Source: CALROG01 sp943369755 (GTDB lineage: Bacteria > Pseudomonadota > Gammaproteobacteria > Burkholderiales > Burkholderiaceae_C). From it: 64,000 nucleotides of DNA. The notes under the pieces were generated by a model. That model was not told where the DNA came from, did not search any database, and saw nothing but the letters and a program-made list of their open reading frames with translations. Positions 34,456-42,921 of the stretch are shown here, in pieces (positions within the stretch are counted from its first letter, which is position 1; the number at the start of each line of letters is the position of its first letter). The DNA is taken from NCBI GenBank assembly GCA_943369755.1, contig CALROG020000006.1:76354-140353 (forward strand), read 5' to 3'. The translations under genes and the position numbers were made by a program.

Positions 34456-34791
34456 CTACCGAACGCGTTGATAGAACCCAATGCTGGATGAGTCCTCTTC
34501 AATCTTCTCAAGGTAGGCAAGGCATTGCGTGGCAAACGGGCCGGTGCCCCACTTGCCGCACAGCTCACGCGCGCCCTGCGCGCTGGTGGCGAACACAACA
34601 TCCACATAGCTGCCGCCCTCGCCCTTCAGAACCGCATGGCCCAGAAACCGGGGGTCGCCTTCATAAAGGCCATTGACCATCTGCTCTACTGCCGCAAACA
34701 AGGCCTCTTCAGCAATGCCTTGTTTGAGCTTGAACGGCGCGAATTCCATACCGGCAAAGTCTGTGATGCCGGGAAGTGAAGAAATTGTCAT
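34456..34791 (-). CDS. Dimeric alpha/beta-barrel (ABM-like) protein
   Basis: About 111 residues from MTISSLPGITDF. FKLKQGIAEEALFAAVEQMV, GDPRFLGHAVLKGEGGSYVD and VVFATSAQGARELCGKW have the strand-helix pattern of antibiotic-biosynthesis-monooxygenase-like barrels. Its function is unknown. The frame opens upstream to 34953 without family features. The stop lies 11 bases before the atpE 5' duplicate. Its accessory neighbourhood suggests that it, too, may have been acquired. Confidence 0.65.
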   Translation of the reverse strand: MTISSLPGITDFAGMEFAPFKLKQGIAEEALFAAVEQMVNGLYEGDPRFLGHAVLKGEGGSYVDVVFATSAQGARELCGKWGTGPFATQCLAYLEKIEEDSSSIGFYQRVR

Positions 34792-34962
34792 GGTGCTTCT
34801 AAGAAAAAGAGGGAGGGCTTGCACAGTAGCCAGCCCCACTGACAGCGTTATGGCAGCAGGCGCGCCAGGAAATTTTTTAACCGCCATCCTGTTCGCGCTT
34901 GAAGCGCCACCGGATGGATTTCGATACAGCATCTGCATCCGCAATTCGCGCAACCTGCATAC

Positions 34963-35010
34963 GCTATCAATTCAATAGTGGCTCACGCAATCCCCATGCG
35001 GTCTACAGCC
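34963..35010 (+). repeat. Dispersed element, copy E
   Basis: GCTATCAATTCAATAGTGGC, then TCACGCAATCCCCATGCGGT and CTACAGCC. On the minus strand its GGCTGTAG encodes the last Leu codon and TAG stop of folK, so the element forms the end of that gene. Confidence 0.9.
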
Positions 35011-35473
35011 TGAAAATGTCTTGACCCCGGACGTTTTCCAGTTGCTGCGCCGTTACCAGCTCTGGTGCAATCTCCCGCAACGGCACCAACACAAACGCCC
35101 GCCCTTGCATGCGCGGGTGCGGCACGGTGAGTGTGGTGCTGTGGATGCTGGCGCTGCCATACAGAAGCAAGTCCAGGTCCAGCGTGCGCGGGGCATTGCG
35201 GTAGGGGCGCACGCGGCCGGCGGCTTGCTCCAGGCCCTGCAGTTCAGCCAACAGCGCGGGCGCAGTGAGGGTGGTGCTGATTTGCACCACGGCGTTGATG
35301 TAGTCGGGGCCACTGGCCTCCAGCGGCGCGGTGCGGTAAAGCGATGAACTGCGTAGCACCTGGCTGCCGGGCAGCTCGCCCAGGGCGGCCATCGCCCAGC
35401 GGATGGTGGCGGGGGCGTCGCCCAGGTTGGCGCCCAGTGCCACCCAGGCATAAAGCGGCTCGCGCCCGGTCAT
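35003..35473 (-). CDS. folK: 2-amino-4-hydroxy-6-hydroxymethyldihydropteridine pyrophosphokinase
   Basis: A 156-residue HPPK that transfers pyrophosphate to hydroxymethyl-dihydropterin in folate synthesis. AWVALGANLGDAPATI, SSLYRTAPLEASGPDYINAV, RNAPRTLDLDLLLYG (metal-binding DLD) and VPHPRMQGRAFVLVPL are signature segments. The last residues, DIFRL, and the stop come from a dispersed repeat. It is last in a minus-strand cluster after pcnB and the glutaredoxin-like gene. Confidence 0.93.
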   Translation of the reverse strand: MTGREPLYAWVALGANLGDAPATIRWAMAALGELPGSQVLRSSSLYRTAPLEASGPDYINAVVQISTTLTAPALLAELQGLEQAAGRVRPYRNAPRTLDLDLLLYGSASIHSTTLTVPHPRMQGRAFVLVPLREIAPELVTAQQLENVRGQDIFRL

Positions 35474-35486
35474 GCGCGGCTCGCCG

Positions 35487-35993
35487 TCATGGCGGGCGCT
35501 TGGCCAGCGCGGCCTGGTAGGCGGCGGCGCTGAAGCCGCGCAGCTGGACGCCGGGGCCCATCAGCAATGGCACGCCGCCTTTGCCGCCGCTGACGCGCAA
35601 ATATTCGGTCATGCCTTGGGGCGTATCGATGTCCAGACTAACGTAGGCAACGCCCTGCGCGGCCAGCCAGGCCTGCGCCTGGCGACAGTAGCCACACCAT
35701 TTGGCATTGAACAGCTTGAGCTGGTCGGCCGCAACCGGCGCTGCGGGTTGTTGCTTGAGCGCGATGTTGCGCTGCATTTCAGCGCGAAACTTCAGCACAT
35801 AGTCGGGCAAGTCCGTGGTGGGCAAGCGTTCAAATGAAAACTGCTTGTCTACCCGGCCTTCATCGGGTGGCGTCTGGCTGTAAACCACTTTGCCATCGGG
35901 CCCGACTGACCTGTACACCTTGTCGTTGCCCACAGCGGTAACCGGCAACGCCAGCGCCGCACTCAGGCATGCCGCAAGACAGCCCCAGCGCAC
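35487..35993 (-). CDS. Exported DUF4124/glutaredoxin-like protein
   Basis: A 168-residue protein with a signal peptide ending near LPVTAVG. A DUF4124-like segment (VYRSVGPDGKVVYSQTPPDEG) is followed by a glutaredoxin fold: LKLFNAKWCGYCRQAQAWLA with the CxYC redox pair, and GVPLLMGPGVQLRGFS with the cis-Pro loop. It probably handles thiol redox in the periplasm. It lies between pcnB (3-base gap) and folK. Confidence 0.85.
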   Translation of the reverse strand: MRWGCLAACLSAALALPVTAVGNDKVYRSVGPDGKVVYSQTPPDEGRVDKQFSFERLPTTDLPDYVLKFRAEMQRNIALKQQPAAPVAADQLKLFNAKWCGYCRQAQAWLAAQGVAYVSLDIDTPQGMTEYLRVSGGKGGVPLLMGPGVQLRGFSAAAYQAALAKRPP

Positions 35994-35996
35994 GGC

Positions 35997-37595
35997 TCAG
36001 CCTTCAGGCCCGGCTGAATCTGCCGGCCCAGTGCCGCCAGCACCGCTGCCGCCCGGCTTGCGCCGCCTGCGACGGCGCTTCTTCGGTGCGCCTTCGCCTT
36101 CACCTTCGGGCGTGTCGTCGTTGCGTTCACCGGGTTCAGGCGGCGCCACCGCAGCAGGACCACCAGCAGGGCCAGCAGCGGCACCGGGCGCGGGCTGCGG
36201 GCGCGCTACGCGCACCCGGCGCGCGCCGCCCTTGCCTTGCTCGTCGCGGGCCTGGGCAATCAGGTCTTCACGCCCGGCGTCGCTGGCCAGGCTGAACTCC
36301 TGCCACCAGTCGGCCAGCACCACGTCCACCTCGCCCGCATCGGCGCGCAGGCGCATGAAGTCGAACCCGGCGCGAAAGCGTGGCTGCTCCACCAGGCCCC
36401 AGGGCGTGCTGCCCACGCGCTTTTCAAAGCGCGGCTGCATCATCCAGATCTCGCGCATGTCGGCGGCCAGCTTGCCGCGGCCCGACACGTCGCCAATGCG
36501 GGCGTTGAACACGTCGTCAATCGCGTCTTGCAGCGCCGGGAAGGGGTGCTGTTTTTGCGCCAGGCGGTTGGCCCAGCCGTCGCGCACGTCGGCCCACAGC
36601 ACGCAGGCCAGCAGGAAGCTGGGGGCCACGGGCTTGCCCTCGCCCACGCGGCGGTCGGTGTCTTGCAGCGCGGCCTTCACAAACTGCTGCTCGGCGCGCT
36701 CCACCACCACGTCCAGCAGCGGGTAGATGCCGCGCGCCAGGCCCAGCTTTTTCAGCTGCTCGATGGTGGCCAGCGAATGGCCGGTTTGCAGCAGCTTGAG
36801 CATTTCATCAAACAGGCGGCTTTGCGGCACGTCGGCCAGCAGCGGCTGCGATGGCACCAGCGCGGCGGCGGTTTTTTTGTCCAGCGTAAAGCCCAGCGGG
36901 CTGAGCTTGGCGGCAAAACGCACGGCGCGAATAATGCGCACCGGGTCTTCGCGGTAGCGGGTGGCCGGGTCCCCGATCATGCGCAGCAGGCGCTTTTTGG
37001 TGTCGGCAATGCCGCCGTGGTAGTCCACCACCACCTGCGTTTGCGGGTCGTAGTACATGGCGTTGATGGTGAAGTCGCGCCGGGTGGCGTCTTCGTCTTG
37101 CGGGCCCCACACGTTGTCGCGCAGCACCCGGCCGGTGGAGTCCACGGCGTGCTTCATGCCGGCCAGCTCGCCCTTGCTGGTTTTTTCGTTGCCGGCCACT
37201 TGTTCGGCGGCGGCGTTGTCCATTTGCGCCCGGAAGGTAGAGACCTCAATCACCTCATGCTCGCGCCCGCGGCCGTACACCACATGCACGATGCGAAAGC
37301 GCCGCCCAATGATGAAGGCGCGCCGAAACAACCCCTTGACCTGCTCGGGCGTGGCGTTGGTGGCCACGTCAAAGTCTTTCGGCCGCAGGCCCACCAGCAG
37401 GTCGCGCACCGCGCCGCCCACGATGTAGGCCTTGTAGCCGGCTTGCTGCAACGTCTGCACCACATTGACGGCACGTTCGTCCACCAGTTGGGGGTCGATG
37501 CCGTGCACCGCGTGGCCCACCTCTTCACGCTTGCCGAAACGGGGTTTTTTGCTGCTGGTGGTACCGAACAGCTTGTCGATGAATTTCTTGATCAT
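35997..37595 (-). CDS. pcnB: Poly(A) polymerase I
   Basis: A 532-residue enzyme that adds poly(A) tails to RNA and marks it for decay. AYIVGGAVRDLLVGLRPKDF and DVATNATPEQV carry the class II nucleotidyltransferase GG..RD and DFDVA metal residues. RRDFTINAMYYD and DPATRYREDPVRIIRAVRFA follow. The C-terminal 60 residues are a basic, low-complexity RNA-binding tail (PKKRRRRRRKPGG). Its ATG directly follows the stop of the HAD gene. Confidence 0.95.
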   Translation of the reverse strand: MIKKFIDKLFGTTSSKKPRFGKREEVGHAVHGIDPQLVDERAVNVVQTLQQAGYKAYIVGGAVRDLLVGLRPKDFDVATNATPEQVKGLFRRAFIIGRRFRIVHVVYGRGREHEVIEVSTFRAQMDNAAAEQVAGNEKTSKGELAGMKHAVDSTGRVLRDNVWGPQDEDATRRDFTINAMYYDPQTQVVVDYHGGIADTKKRLLRMIGDPATRYREDPVRIIRAVRFAAKLSPLGFTLDKKTAAALVPSQPLLADVPQSRLFDEMLKLLQTGHSLATIEQLKKLGLARGIYPLLDVVVERAEQQFVKAALQDTDRRVGEGKPVAPSFLLACVLWADVRDGWANRLAQKQHPFPALQDAIDDVFNARIGDVSGRGKLAADMREIWMMQPRFEKRVGSTPWGLVEQPRFRAGFDFMRLRADAGEVDVVLADWWQEFSLASDAGREDLIAQARDEQGKGGARRVRVARPQPAPGAAAGPAGGPAAVAPPEPGERNDDTPEGEGEGAPKKRRRRRRKPGGSGAGGTGPADSAGPEG

Positions 37596-38294
37596 TTATT
37601 TTTTGTCAAACAGGTCCAGTATGCGCCAGCCGCGCTGCTGGGCGATGGCACGCAGGCGCGCGTCTGGGTTGGTGGCCACCGGGTGGTTGACCTTTTCCAG
37701 CAAGGCCAGGTCGTTGATGGAGTCGGTGTAGAAGGTGCTGCTTACGTCGGCCCAGCCGATGCCGCGCGCCGCAAGCCACTGCTCCATGCGTGTGACTTTT
37801 CCTTCCCGCGCCGACGGCACACCTTTTATTTCGCCGGTGATCCAGCCGTCTGGCCCGCGCTCCAGCTCCACGGCAATCAGCTCGCGCACGCCAAACAGCT
37901 CGGCAATCGGGCGCGTCACAAACTCGTTGGTGGCGGTGATGATCACCACCTCGTCGCCCGCCGCCTGGTGCTGCGTTACCAGCGCTTTGGCTTCTTCATT
38001 CATGGCTGGCAGCACGGCAGCCCTCATGAAATCTGCGTGAGCCGCTATTGATTTTGTAGCGCCGTGGCGCCGGATGGCATCCACCGCAAAGCGCACGTAG
38101 TCATGGATGTCCAGCGTGCCGGCCTTGTAGTGGGCGTAAAACTCGTCGTTTTTCTGCGCAAACACCACCGGGTCGGTCCAGCCGATATGGGTGGTGAACA
38201 CACCCCAGGAATAGTCGGAGTCAATTGGCAGCAGGGTGTGGTCCAGGTCGAACAGGGCCAGTTTTGGTTTTGCCGTCGGCTTCACTGTGCTCAC
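37596..38294 (-). CDS. HAD-IB (SerB-like) phosphatase with repeat-derived peptide
   Basis: A 232-residue hydrolase. ALFDLDHTLLPIDSDYSW carries the nucleophile and acid Asp. VVIITATNEFVTRPIAE is motif II and FYTDSINDLALLEKV motif III/IV with the GD-like aspartates. It resembles the HAD-IB subfamily next to pcnB/hda in related genomes; the substrate is unknown. Residues ~79-93 (ATKSIAAHADFMRAA) are encoded by an in-frame copy of the dispersed element. The start overlaps the hda stop by 4 bases. Confidence 0.88.
   Translation of the reverse strand: MSTVKPTAKPKLALFDLDHTLLPIDSDYSWGVFTTHIGWTDPVVFAQKNDEFYAHYKAGTLDIHDYVRFAVDAIRRHGATKSIAAHADFMRAAVLPAMNEEAKALVTQHQAAGDEVVIITATNEFVTRPIAELFGVRELIAVELERGPDGWITGEIKGVPSAREGKVTRMEQWLAARGIGWADVSSTFYTDSINDLALLEKVNHPVATNPDARLRAIAQQRGWRILDLFDKK
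38018..38060 (-). repeat. Dispersed element, copy I (inside the HAD gene)
   Basis: On the minus strand it reads GCTACAAAATCAATAGCGGC, TCACGCAGATTTCATGAGGG and CTGC, aligned with the intergenic copies over about 43 bases. It is read in frame as A-TKS-I-A-A-HADF-M-R-A-A. Confidence 0.75.
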
Positions 38295-38965
38295 TCGCTC
38301 TCCAGCATCGACTTGATCAGCGGAATGGTGATGGCGCGCTTGGTTTGCAGCGCGTAGCCGTCGAGTTGCTCCAGCAACTGCATCAGGCTACCAAGGTCGC
38401 GTGAAAACCGGGTGAGCATGAAGTCCATGACCTCGTCACCGAAAAATACGCCGCGCGCATCAGCAGCCTTGCGCAGCACCGAGCGGCGCTCGGGCTCGCT
38501 GAGCACCTGGAGCTGAAACACATGGCCCCAACCCAGGCGGGTGCGCAGGTCTTCGCGCAGCTTCAGGCCTGTGGGGGCCAGGTCACCCGCCGCCAGCACG
38601 CCGCGCTGGTGCGTCTGGGCGTTCACAAACCAGTTAAAGGCCGCGTGCTGCTGCACCGCCGTGTACAAATGCACCTCGTCCAGCAGCACCACCGCCCAGT
38701 TTTCATTGAACTCCGGGGGCTCCATCACGCTTGCATCCAGCCAGCCGGCGCTGGCACCTTGTTCACGCAGGGCCTCGCGCACGGCCTTGAGCAAATGGGT
38801 TTTGCCACTGCCGCTGTTGCCCCAAAGATAGGTGGGCACCGGCGAGCGTGTCGGGCTGCCCACCCACAGTTGCAAGTGGCGCAACGTGGCCTCGTTCGGT
38901 CCGGCAAAAAAACCGGCGAGCGTGGGGCCGGTAGCCAGGCCGATGTCCAGCGCAATTTGCTTCAT
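38291..38965 (-). CDS. hda: DnaA regulatory inactivator Hda
   Basis: A 224-residue DnaA-like AAA+ protein. LWGNSGSGKTHLLKAV is Walker A and WAVVLLDEVHLY Walker B; RLGWGHVFQLQVLSEPER contains the arginine-finger region. Hda with the beta clamp stimulates ATP hydrolysis on DnaA after initiation. It lacks the DNA-binding domain IV, as expected for Hda. It is preceded in transcription by the perM-like gene, a conserved arrangement in Burkholderiales. Confidence 0.93.
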   Translation of the reverse strand: MKQIALDIGLATGPTLAGFFAGPNEATLRHLQLWVGSPTRSPVPTYLWGNSGSGKTHLLKAVREALREQGASAGWLDASVMEPPEFNENWAVVLLDEVHLYTAVQQHAAFNWFVNAQTHQRGVLAAGDLAPTGLKLREDLRTRLGWGHVFQLQVLSEPERRSVLRKAADARGVFFGDEVMDFMLTRFSRDLGSLMQLLEQLDGYALQTKRAITIPLIKSMLESE

Positions 38966-38992
38966 GCCACGGGTGTCATGCCAAAGTGACCT

Positions 38993-40063
38993 TCAGTCCT
39001 GGTAGAGCTTGCTGGCCAGGTAGCTGTCGCGCGCCCGGCGAATGGCCACCAGCAGCACGGCACTGGCAGGCAGCGCCACCAGCACACCCACAAAGCCAAA
39101 TAGCTGGCCAAAGGCCAGCAACGCAAAAATCACGGCCAGCGGATGCAGGCCAATGCGTTCGCCCACCAGGCGCGGCGTCAGGTACAGGCTTTCCAGCACC
39201 TGCCCGGCCCCAAACACCACGGCCACCATCACCAGCGCCTTGACCGACGCAAACTGCAGCAGCCCGGCCAGGGCGGCCAGCACCAGGCCCAGGCCAAAGC
39301 CCAGGTAGGGCACAAACATGGCCAGGCCGGTGAACAGCCCAATGGGCAACGCCAGGTCCAGCCCAAACAGCGCCATGCCCACGCTGTAGAACACCGCCAT
39401 GAGCAGCATCACCAGAAGCTGGCCGCGCAGGTACTGGCCCAACACCTGGTCGGCCTCCTGGGTAAAGCGGTCCACGCTGCCGCGCAGACGCACCGGCACA
39501 AAAGCCTGCACCTGGGCCACGATGCGGCTCCAGTCCATCAACAAATAAAACAGCGCCACCGGAATCAGCACCACATTGCCCAAAATGGCCAGCGCCACGC
39601 TGCCGCCCAGCTTGATCGAAGACAACAGCGGGCCCATGGCGTCTTCAAAATTGGCGTTGAGGTACTTCAAAACAAAATTCTTGATGCTGGCCACATCAAA
39701 CGACGCGGTCACACCAAGCTGCGCCAGCAGCGGCTGCAGCCAGGTGTTGAGCTGGTCAAACAGCACCGGTACCTGTTCGCGCAGCAGCGGCACTTCTTTG
39801 GCCAGGATCGGCACGATCAACAGCAGCACGCTAAGCAAGGCCAGGATGAACAGCAGCTCCACCAGCAGCACCGCCACCACGCGCGGCAGGCGGCCGCGGC
39901 CCAAGTCGTCCAGCCAGTTGACCAGGGGCGTCAGCGCATAGGCCAAAACCGCAGCCACCACAAAGGGCGTGAGCACCGGGCCCAGTGCCCACAACACCAG
40001 CACAAACAGCGCTGCAATCAGCAGCCAGGCGGTGGCCCGTTTCTGGGAAGAGGTGAATTGCAT
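38993..40063 (-). CDS. perM: AI-2E family transporter (PerM-like)
   Basis: A 356-residue membrane protein with about eight hydrophobic segments. VLWALGPVLTPFVVAAVLAY near the N-terminus and GLFTGLAMFVPYLGFGLGL and LTPRLVGERIGLHPLAVIFA near the C-terminus match the PerM/AI-2E (UPF0118) family. Family members export small molecules or exchange Na+/H+; the role here is unknown. The start MQFTSSQKR is preferred to an upstream ATG at 40096. It is divergent from purM. Confidence 0.9.
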   Translation of the reverse strand: MQFTSSQKRATAWLLIAALFVLVLWALGPVLTPFVVAAVLAYALTPLVNWLDDLGRGRLPRVVAVLLVELLFILALLSVLLLIVPILAKEVPLLREQVPVLFDQLNTWLQPLLAQLGVTASFDVASIKNFVLKYLNANFEDAMGPLLSSIKLGGSVALAILGNVVLIPVALFYLLMDWSRIVAQVQAFVPVRLRGSVDRFTQEADQVLGQYLRGQLLVMLLMAVFYSVGMALFGLDLALPIGLFTGLAMFVPYLGFGLGLVLAALAGLLQFASVKALVMVAVVFGAGQVLESLYLTPRLVGERIGLHPLAVIFALLAFGQLFGFVGVLVALPASAVLLVAIRRARDSYLASKLYQD

Positions 40064-40170
40064 ACAGAGGGGGGGTGAACAGGGCAGCAGGGCCAACCCT
40101 TAAAATCGGTGGCAAATTCTAGTCCGCCCGCCCTTCAGCCTTGTATTGCCTCCCTTTGGGTGGCCACCCC

Positions 40171-41202
40171 ATGACCCAAACTCCCCTTTCCTACAAAGAC
40201 GCCGGTGTTGATATTGATGCCGGTGACGCGCTGGTCGAACGCATCAAGCCATTGGCAAAAAAGACCATGCGCGAGGGCGTGCTGGCCGGCATTGGCGGCT
40301 TTGGCGCCCTGTTTGAGGTGCCCAAGCGCTACAAAGAACCGGTGCTGGTCAGCGGCACGGACGGCGTGGGCACCAAGCTCAAGCTGGCATTTGAATGGAA
40401 CATGCACGACACCGTGGGCATTGACCTGGTGGCCATGAGCGTCAACGACGTGCTGGTGCAAGGGGCCGAGCCTTTGTTCTTTCTGGACTACTTTGCCTGC
40501 GGCAAGCTCGACGTGGATACCGCTGCCGCCGTCGTGGGCGGCATTGCGCGTGGCTGCGAGCTTTCGGGTTGCGCACTGATTGGCGGCGAAACCGCCGAAA
40601 TGCCCGGCATGTACCCCAGCGGTGAATACGATCTGGCCGGCTTTGCGGTGGGTGCGGTAGAAAAGTCAAAAATCCTGACGGGTGCCAGCGTGGCACCCGG
40701 CGACGTGGTGCTGGGCCTGGCCTCCAGCGGTGTGCATTCCAACGGCTTCAGCCTGGTGCGCAAGTGCATAGAACGCGCGGGCAGCAACCTGCCCGCCACA
40801 CTGGACGGCAAGCCGTTCCGCCAGGCGGTGATGGAGCCGACCCGGCTGTACGTCAAGAACGTGCTCGCAGCGCTGGCCGCCCACCCGATCAAAGCCCTGG
40901 CCCACATCACCGGCGGTGGCCTGCTGGAAAACATCCCGCGGGTGCTGCCCGACGGCACCGCCGCGCATTTGAAAAAGGGCAGCTGGCCACAAACCGAACT
41001 GTTTGCCTGGCTGCAAAAGACTGCCGGTATCGACGACTTTGAGATGAACCGCACCTTCAACAACGGCATTGGCATGGTGGTGGTGATTGACGCCGCCCAC
41101 GCCGACGCCTGCGCAGCGACCCTGCGTGCCGCAGGCGAGACGGTGTACCCCATTGGCACCATTGCCCAGCGCGGCGACGGTGCGCCAGTCATCGTCGCCT
41201 GA
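40171..41202 (+). CDS. purM: Phosphoribosylformylglycinamidine cyclo-ligase
   Basis: A 343-residue AIR synthetase, fifth step of purine synthesis. SYKDAGVDIDAGDALVERIK, SGTDGVGTKLKLAFE (ATP-binding), CALIGGETAEMPGMY and LAHITGGGLLENIPRVLP are family signatures. The ATG at 40171 is chosen over a TTG ten codons upstream. It is divergent from perM across about 107 bases. Confidence 0.96.
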   Translation: MTQTPLSYKDAGVDIDAGDALVERIKPLAKKTMREGVLAGIGGFGALFEVPKRYKEPVLVSGTDGVGTKLKLAFEWNMHDTVGIDLVAMSVNDVLVQGAEPLFFLDYFACGKLDVDTAAAVVGGIARGCELSGCALIGGETAEMPGMYPSGEYDLAGFAVGAVEKSKILTGASVAPGDVVLGLASSGVHSNGFSLVRKCIERAGSNLPATLDGKPFRQAVMEPTRLYVKNVLAALAAHPIKALAHITGGGLLENIPRVLPDGTAAHLKKGSWPQTELFAWLQKTAGIDDFEMNRTFNNGIGMVVVIDAAHADACAATLRAAGETVYPIGTIAQRGDGAPVIVA

Positions 41203-41349
41203 AGGCCCGGCGCGGGCCAAACCGCGTCGCTTAACGTTGCTTTGCTACAAAAAGACTAGCGTGTCAGGCACGTCTGGTCTGGACTTACCGGCATTTTTGT
41301 ACCAAACTGTATCGTTCCGTACCGATTCATTACGCAACGAGGGTCAAGC

Positions 41350-42234
41350 ATGCCGGTCATCGCAGTCGTCAACCGCAAAGGCGGCAGTGGCAAAAGCACA
41401 CTGTCGGCCCATATTGCGGCCTGGTGCGCCCGGCAAGGCCATTCGGTCATGTTGGGGGACGTTGACCGCCAGCAGTCCAGCCGCGCCTGGCTTCGACGCC
41501 GGGCCCCCAACCTGCCCGCCATAGCGCCCTGGGCGCTGGACCAAAAGAACGTGCTGCGGGTGCCCACCGGCATCACCCATGTGGTGCTGGACACGCCTGG
41601 CGGCATTCACGGCTTTGAACTCGCCCGGGTGGTGATGTTTGCCGACGCCATCATCATGCCGGTGTGCCATTCGGTGTTTGACCGCGAATCAGCCGCCGCC
41701 TGCCACGCCGAACTGATGGCACTGCCGCGTGTGGCCAGCGGCCGCTGCCGCCTGGCCACGGTGGGCATGCGCATCGACGGCCGTACCAACGCCGGCGAGG
41801 TGCTGCGCAACTGGTCGAACGAACTGAACCTGCCCTTTTTGGGGGTGCTGAGGGAAACCCAGCTCTATGTGCGCTGCCTTGAACGCGGCTTGACTGTTTT
41901 TGACCTCACCCCCAGCCAGGGCGCAACCGATCTGGCGCAGTGGCAACCCATCATCAACTGGATGACGCCACTGCTCAACCCGGCACAGGCCGCCAATGAC
42001 CCATCACCCGGTGCCCGTGCCACCACCCGCCCCGGCACGCTGGGCAGCTCAAGGCCCAACAGCCTGAAGCCCGCGCAAGACTCGCTGGTGCATGGTGGGC
42101 GCCTGTCGGCCTTTGCAGCGGCCACCCGGCCCGCCGCCGTGCCGGCGCAGCCGGTGAACAAGCCCTCATTGCCGCGCCCGTCCAACCCCGGTGAAGCCTC
42201 GCAAATTCCGCAGTTTCTCAAGCGCGGTACCTGA
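41350..42234 (+). CDS. ParA-family ATPase with disordered tail
   Basis: A 294-residue protein. VIAVVNRKGGSGKSTLSAHI is the deviant Walker A with signature Lys. HSVMLGDVDRQQSSRAWLRR is the A' motif and HVVLDTPGGIHG Walker B. The last 90 residues are proline- and serine-rich and probably disordered. Such orphan ParA proteins in Burkholderiales position large protein assemblies or act in partitioning; no parB is beside it. It marks the left border of the cassette-like cluster. Confidence 0.85.
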   Translation: MPVIAVVNRKGGSGKSTLSAHIAAWCARQGHSVMLGDVDRQQSSRAWLRRRAPNLPAIAPWALDQKNVLRVPTGITHVVLDTPGGIHGFELARVVMFADAIIMPVCHSVFDRESAAACHAELMALPRVASGRCRLATVGMRIDGRTNAGEVLRNWSNELNLPFLGVLRETQLYVRCLERGLTVFDLTPSQGATDLAQWQPIINWMTPLLNPAQAANDPSPGARATTRPGTLGSSRPNSLKPAQDSLVHGGRLSAFAAATRPAAVPAQPVNKPSLPRPSNPGEASQIPQFLKRGT

Positions 42235-42314
42235 GCACGCGCAAGCCAAGAAGGCGCAGCGGCAACCCATGTAGAGTGGCCGCCTGAACGGGAAGCCCTG
42301 CAAAGGGGCAGGCC

Positions 42315-42800
42315 TCACTGGCGCACAAACTCCATGATCCAGTTGACTTCCCAGGACTTGCCACCGTCTTGTGAGAACGCCTGCTCCCAAATTGGGCTCT
42401 GGCCGGGGTTCATCTGCCAGGTGAAGCGGATGCTGATTGGCTTGCCATTCAAAGCATCTTGCGCGTAGAACGTCCCCACTGTGCCGCAGAACTTGCCAAC
42501 AACTGGCACTTCAAGTTTGTGAGGGGCGCGATGATCCAGCCACCAGATGGCCCATTCCTGTGATTCTTGGTCATAGGAGCGCAAAGCCACTGCCTTGACA
42601 TCCCCATCAGGGAAATGCAGTACGTTGTCTTCAACATTGCCAAACCCACCAAGAATCTTGCGGGTGGACGAAGTACCTGTGAATTCTGTCCAGTCGGTGC
42701 AATCTGTCAGCCTCGAGTTGAGACGGCGATGGCGGACCTTCCAGTCTCCGATCATGAAGTCGAAGTCAGTTGGGGCGACGAGTGAGGTGGAAGACGACAT
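42315..42800 (-). CDS. DUF1579-like protein, cassette gene
   Basis: A 161-residue protein. FDFMIGDWKVRHRRLNSRLT and then GGFGNVEDNVLHFPDGDV, SQEWAIWWLDHRAPHKLE and FTWQMNPGQSPIWEQAFSQD fit the DUF1579/lipocalin-like beta-barrel family of unknown function. It lies 47 bases after an attC-like core at 42841-42847. No convincing attC is visible after its stop, so the far end of this cassette is lost or diverged. It is AT-richer than the core genes. Confidence 0.75.
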   Translation of the reverse strand: MSSSTSLVAPTDFDFMIGDWKVRHRRLNSRLTDCTDWTEFTGTSSTRKILGGFGNVEDNVLHFPDGDVKAVALRSYDQESQEWAIWWLDHRAPHKLEVPVVGKFCGTVGTFYAQDALNGKPISIRFTWQMNPGQSPIWEQAFSQDGGKSWEVNWIMEFVRQ

Positions 42801-42840
42801 TTACTTTCGGCTGCGCGAGCCCCGGATGATCGTGTGTGAG

Positions 42841-42914
42841 GCCCAAAGTAGAAGGCACCGGCGCGCGGCCGATGACCGTTGCAAAGCACCGCCGCTCGCG
42901 CGCGTGCGGTGGGC
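42841..42914 (-). other. Degenerate attC-like site
   Basis: On the minus strand it runs from GCCCACC to TTTGGGC, 74 bp, with long imperfect inverted arms (GCACGCGCGCGAGCGGC against GGCCGCGCGCCGGTGC). The end motifs each differ by one base from the RYYYAAC/GTTRRRY consensus. It lies between the isochorismatase stop and the DUF1579 start, where an attC is expected. Confidence 0.5.
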
Positions 42915-42921
42915 TGCCGGG

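Noticed and set aside
34238..34456. A second ATP synthase c subunit beginning MTDTGLIAIVCGL
   Set aside because: Homology stops after about 15 codons; it is only a duplicate of the 5' end.
41205..41219. Hairpin GGCCCGGCGCGGGCC after purM as a terminator
   Set aside because: No T-run follows, and such GC hairpins are frequent by chance here.
41232..41270. A tenth copy of the dispersed element after purM (GCTACAAAAAGACTAGCG)
   Set aside because: Only the first dozen or so bases resemble the element; the GTGGCTC and CATGCGGGCT halves are missing.
42235..42314. An attC site after the DUF1579 gene
   Set aside because: A hairpin-rich stretch is present, but no RYYYAAC / GTTRRRY pair can be set at the right distance.
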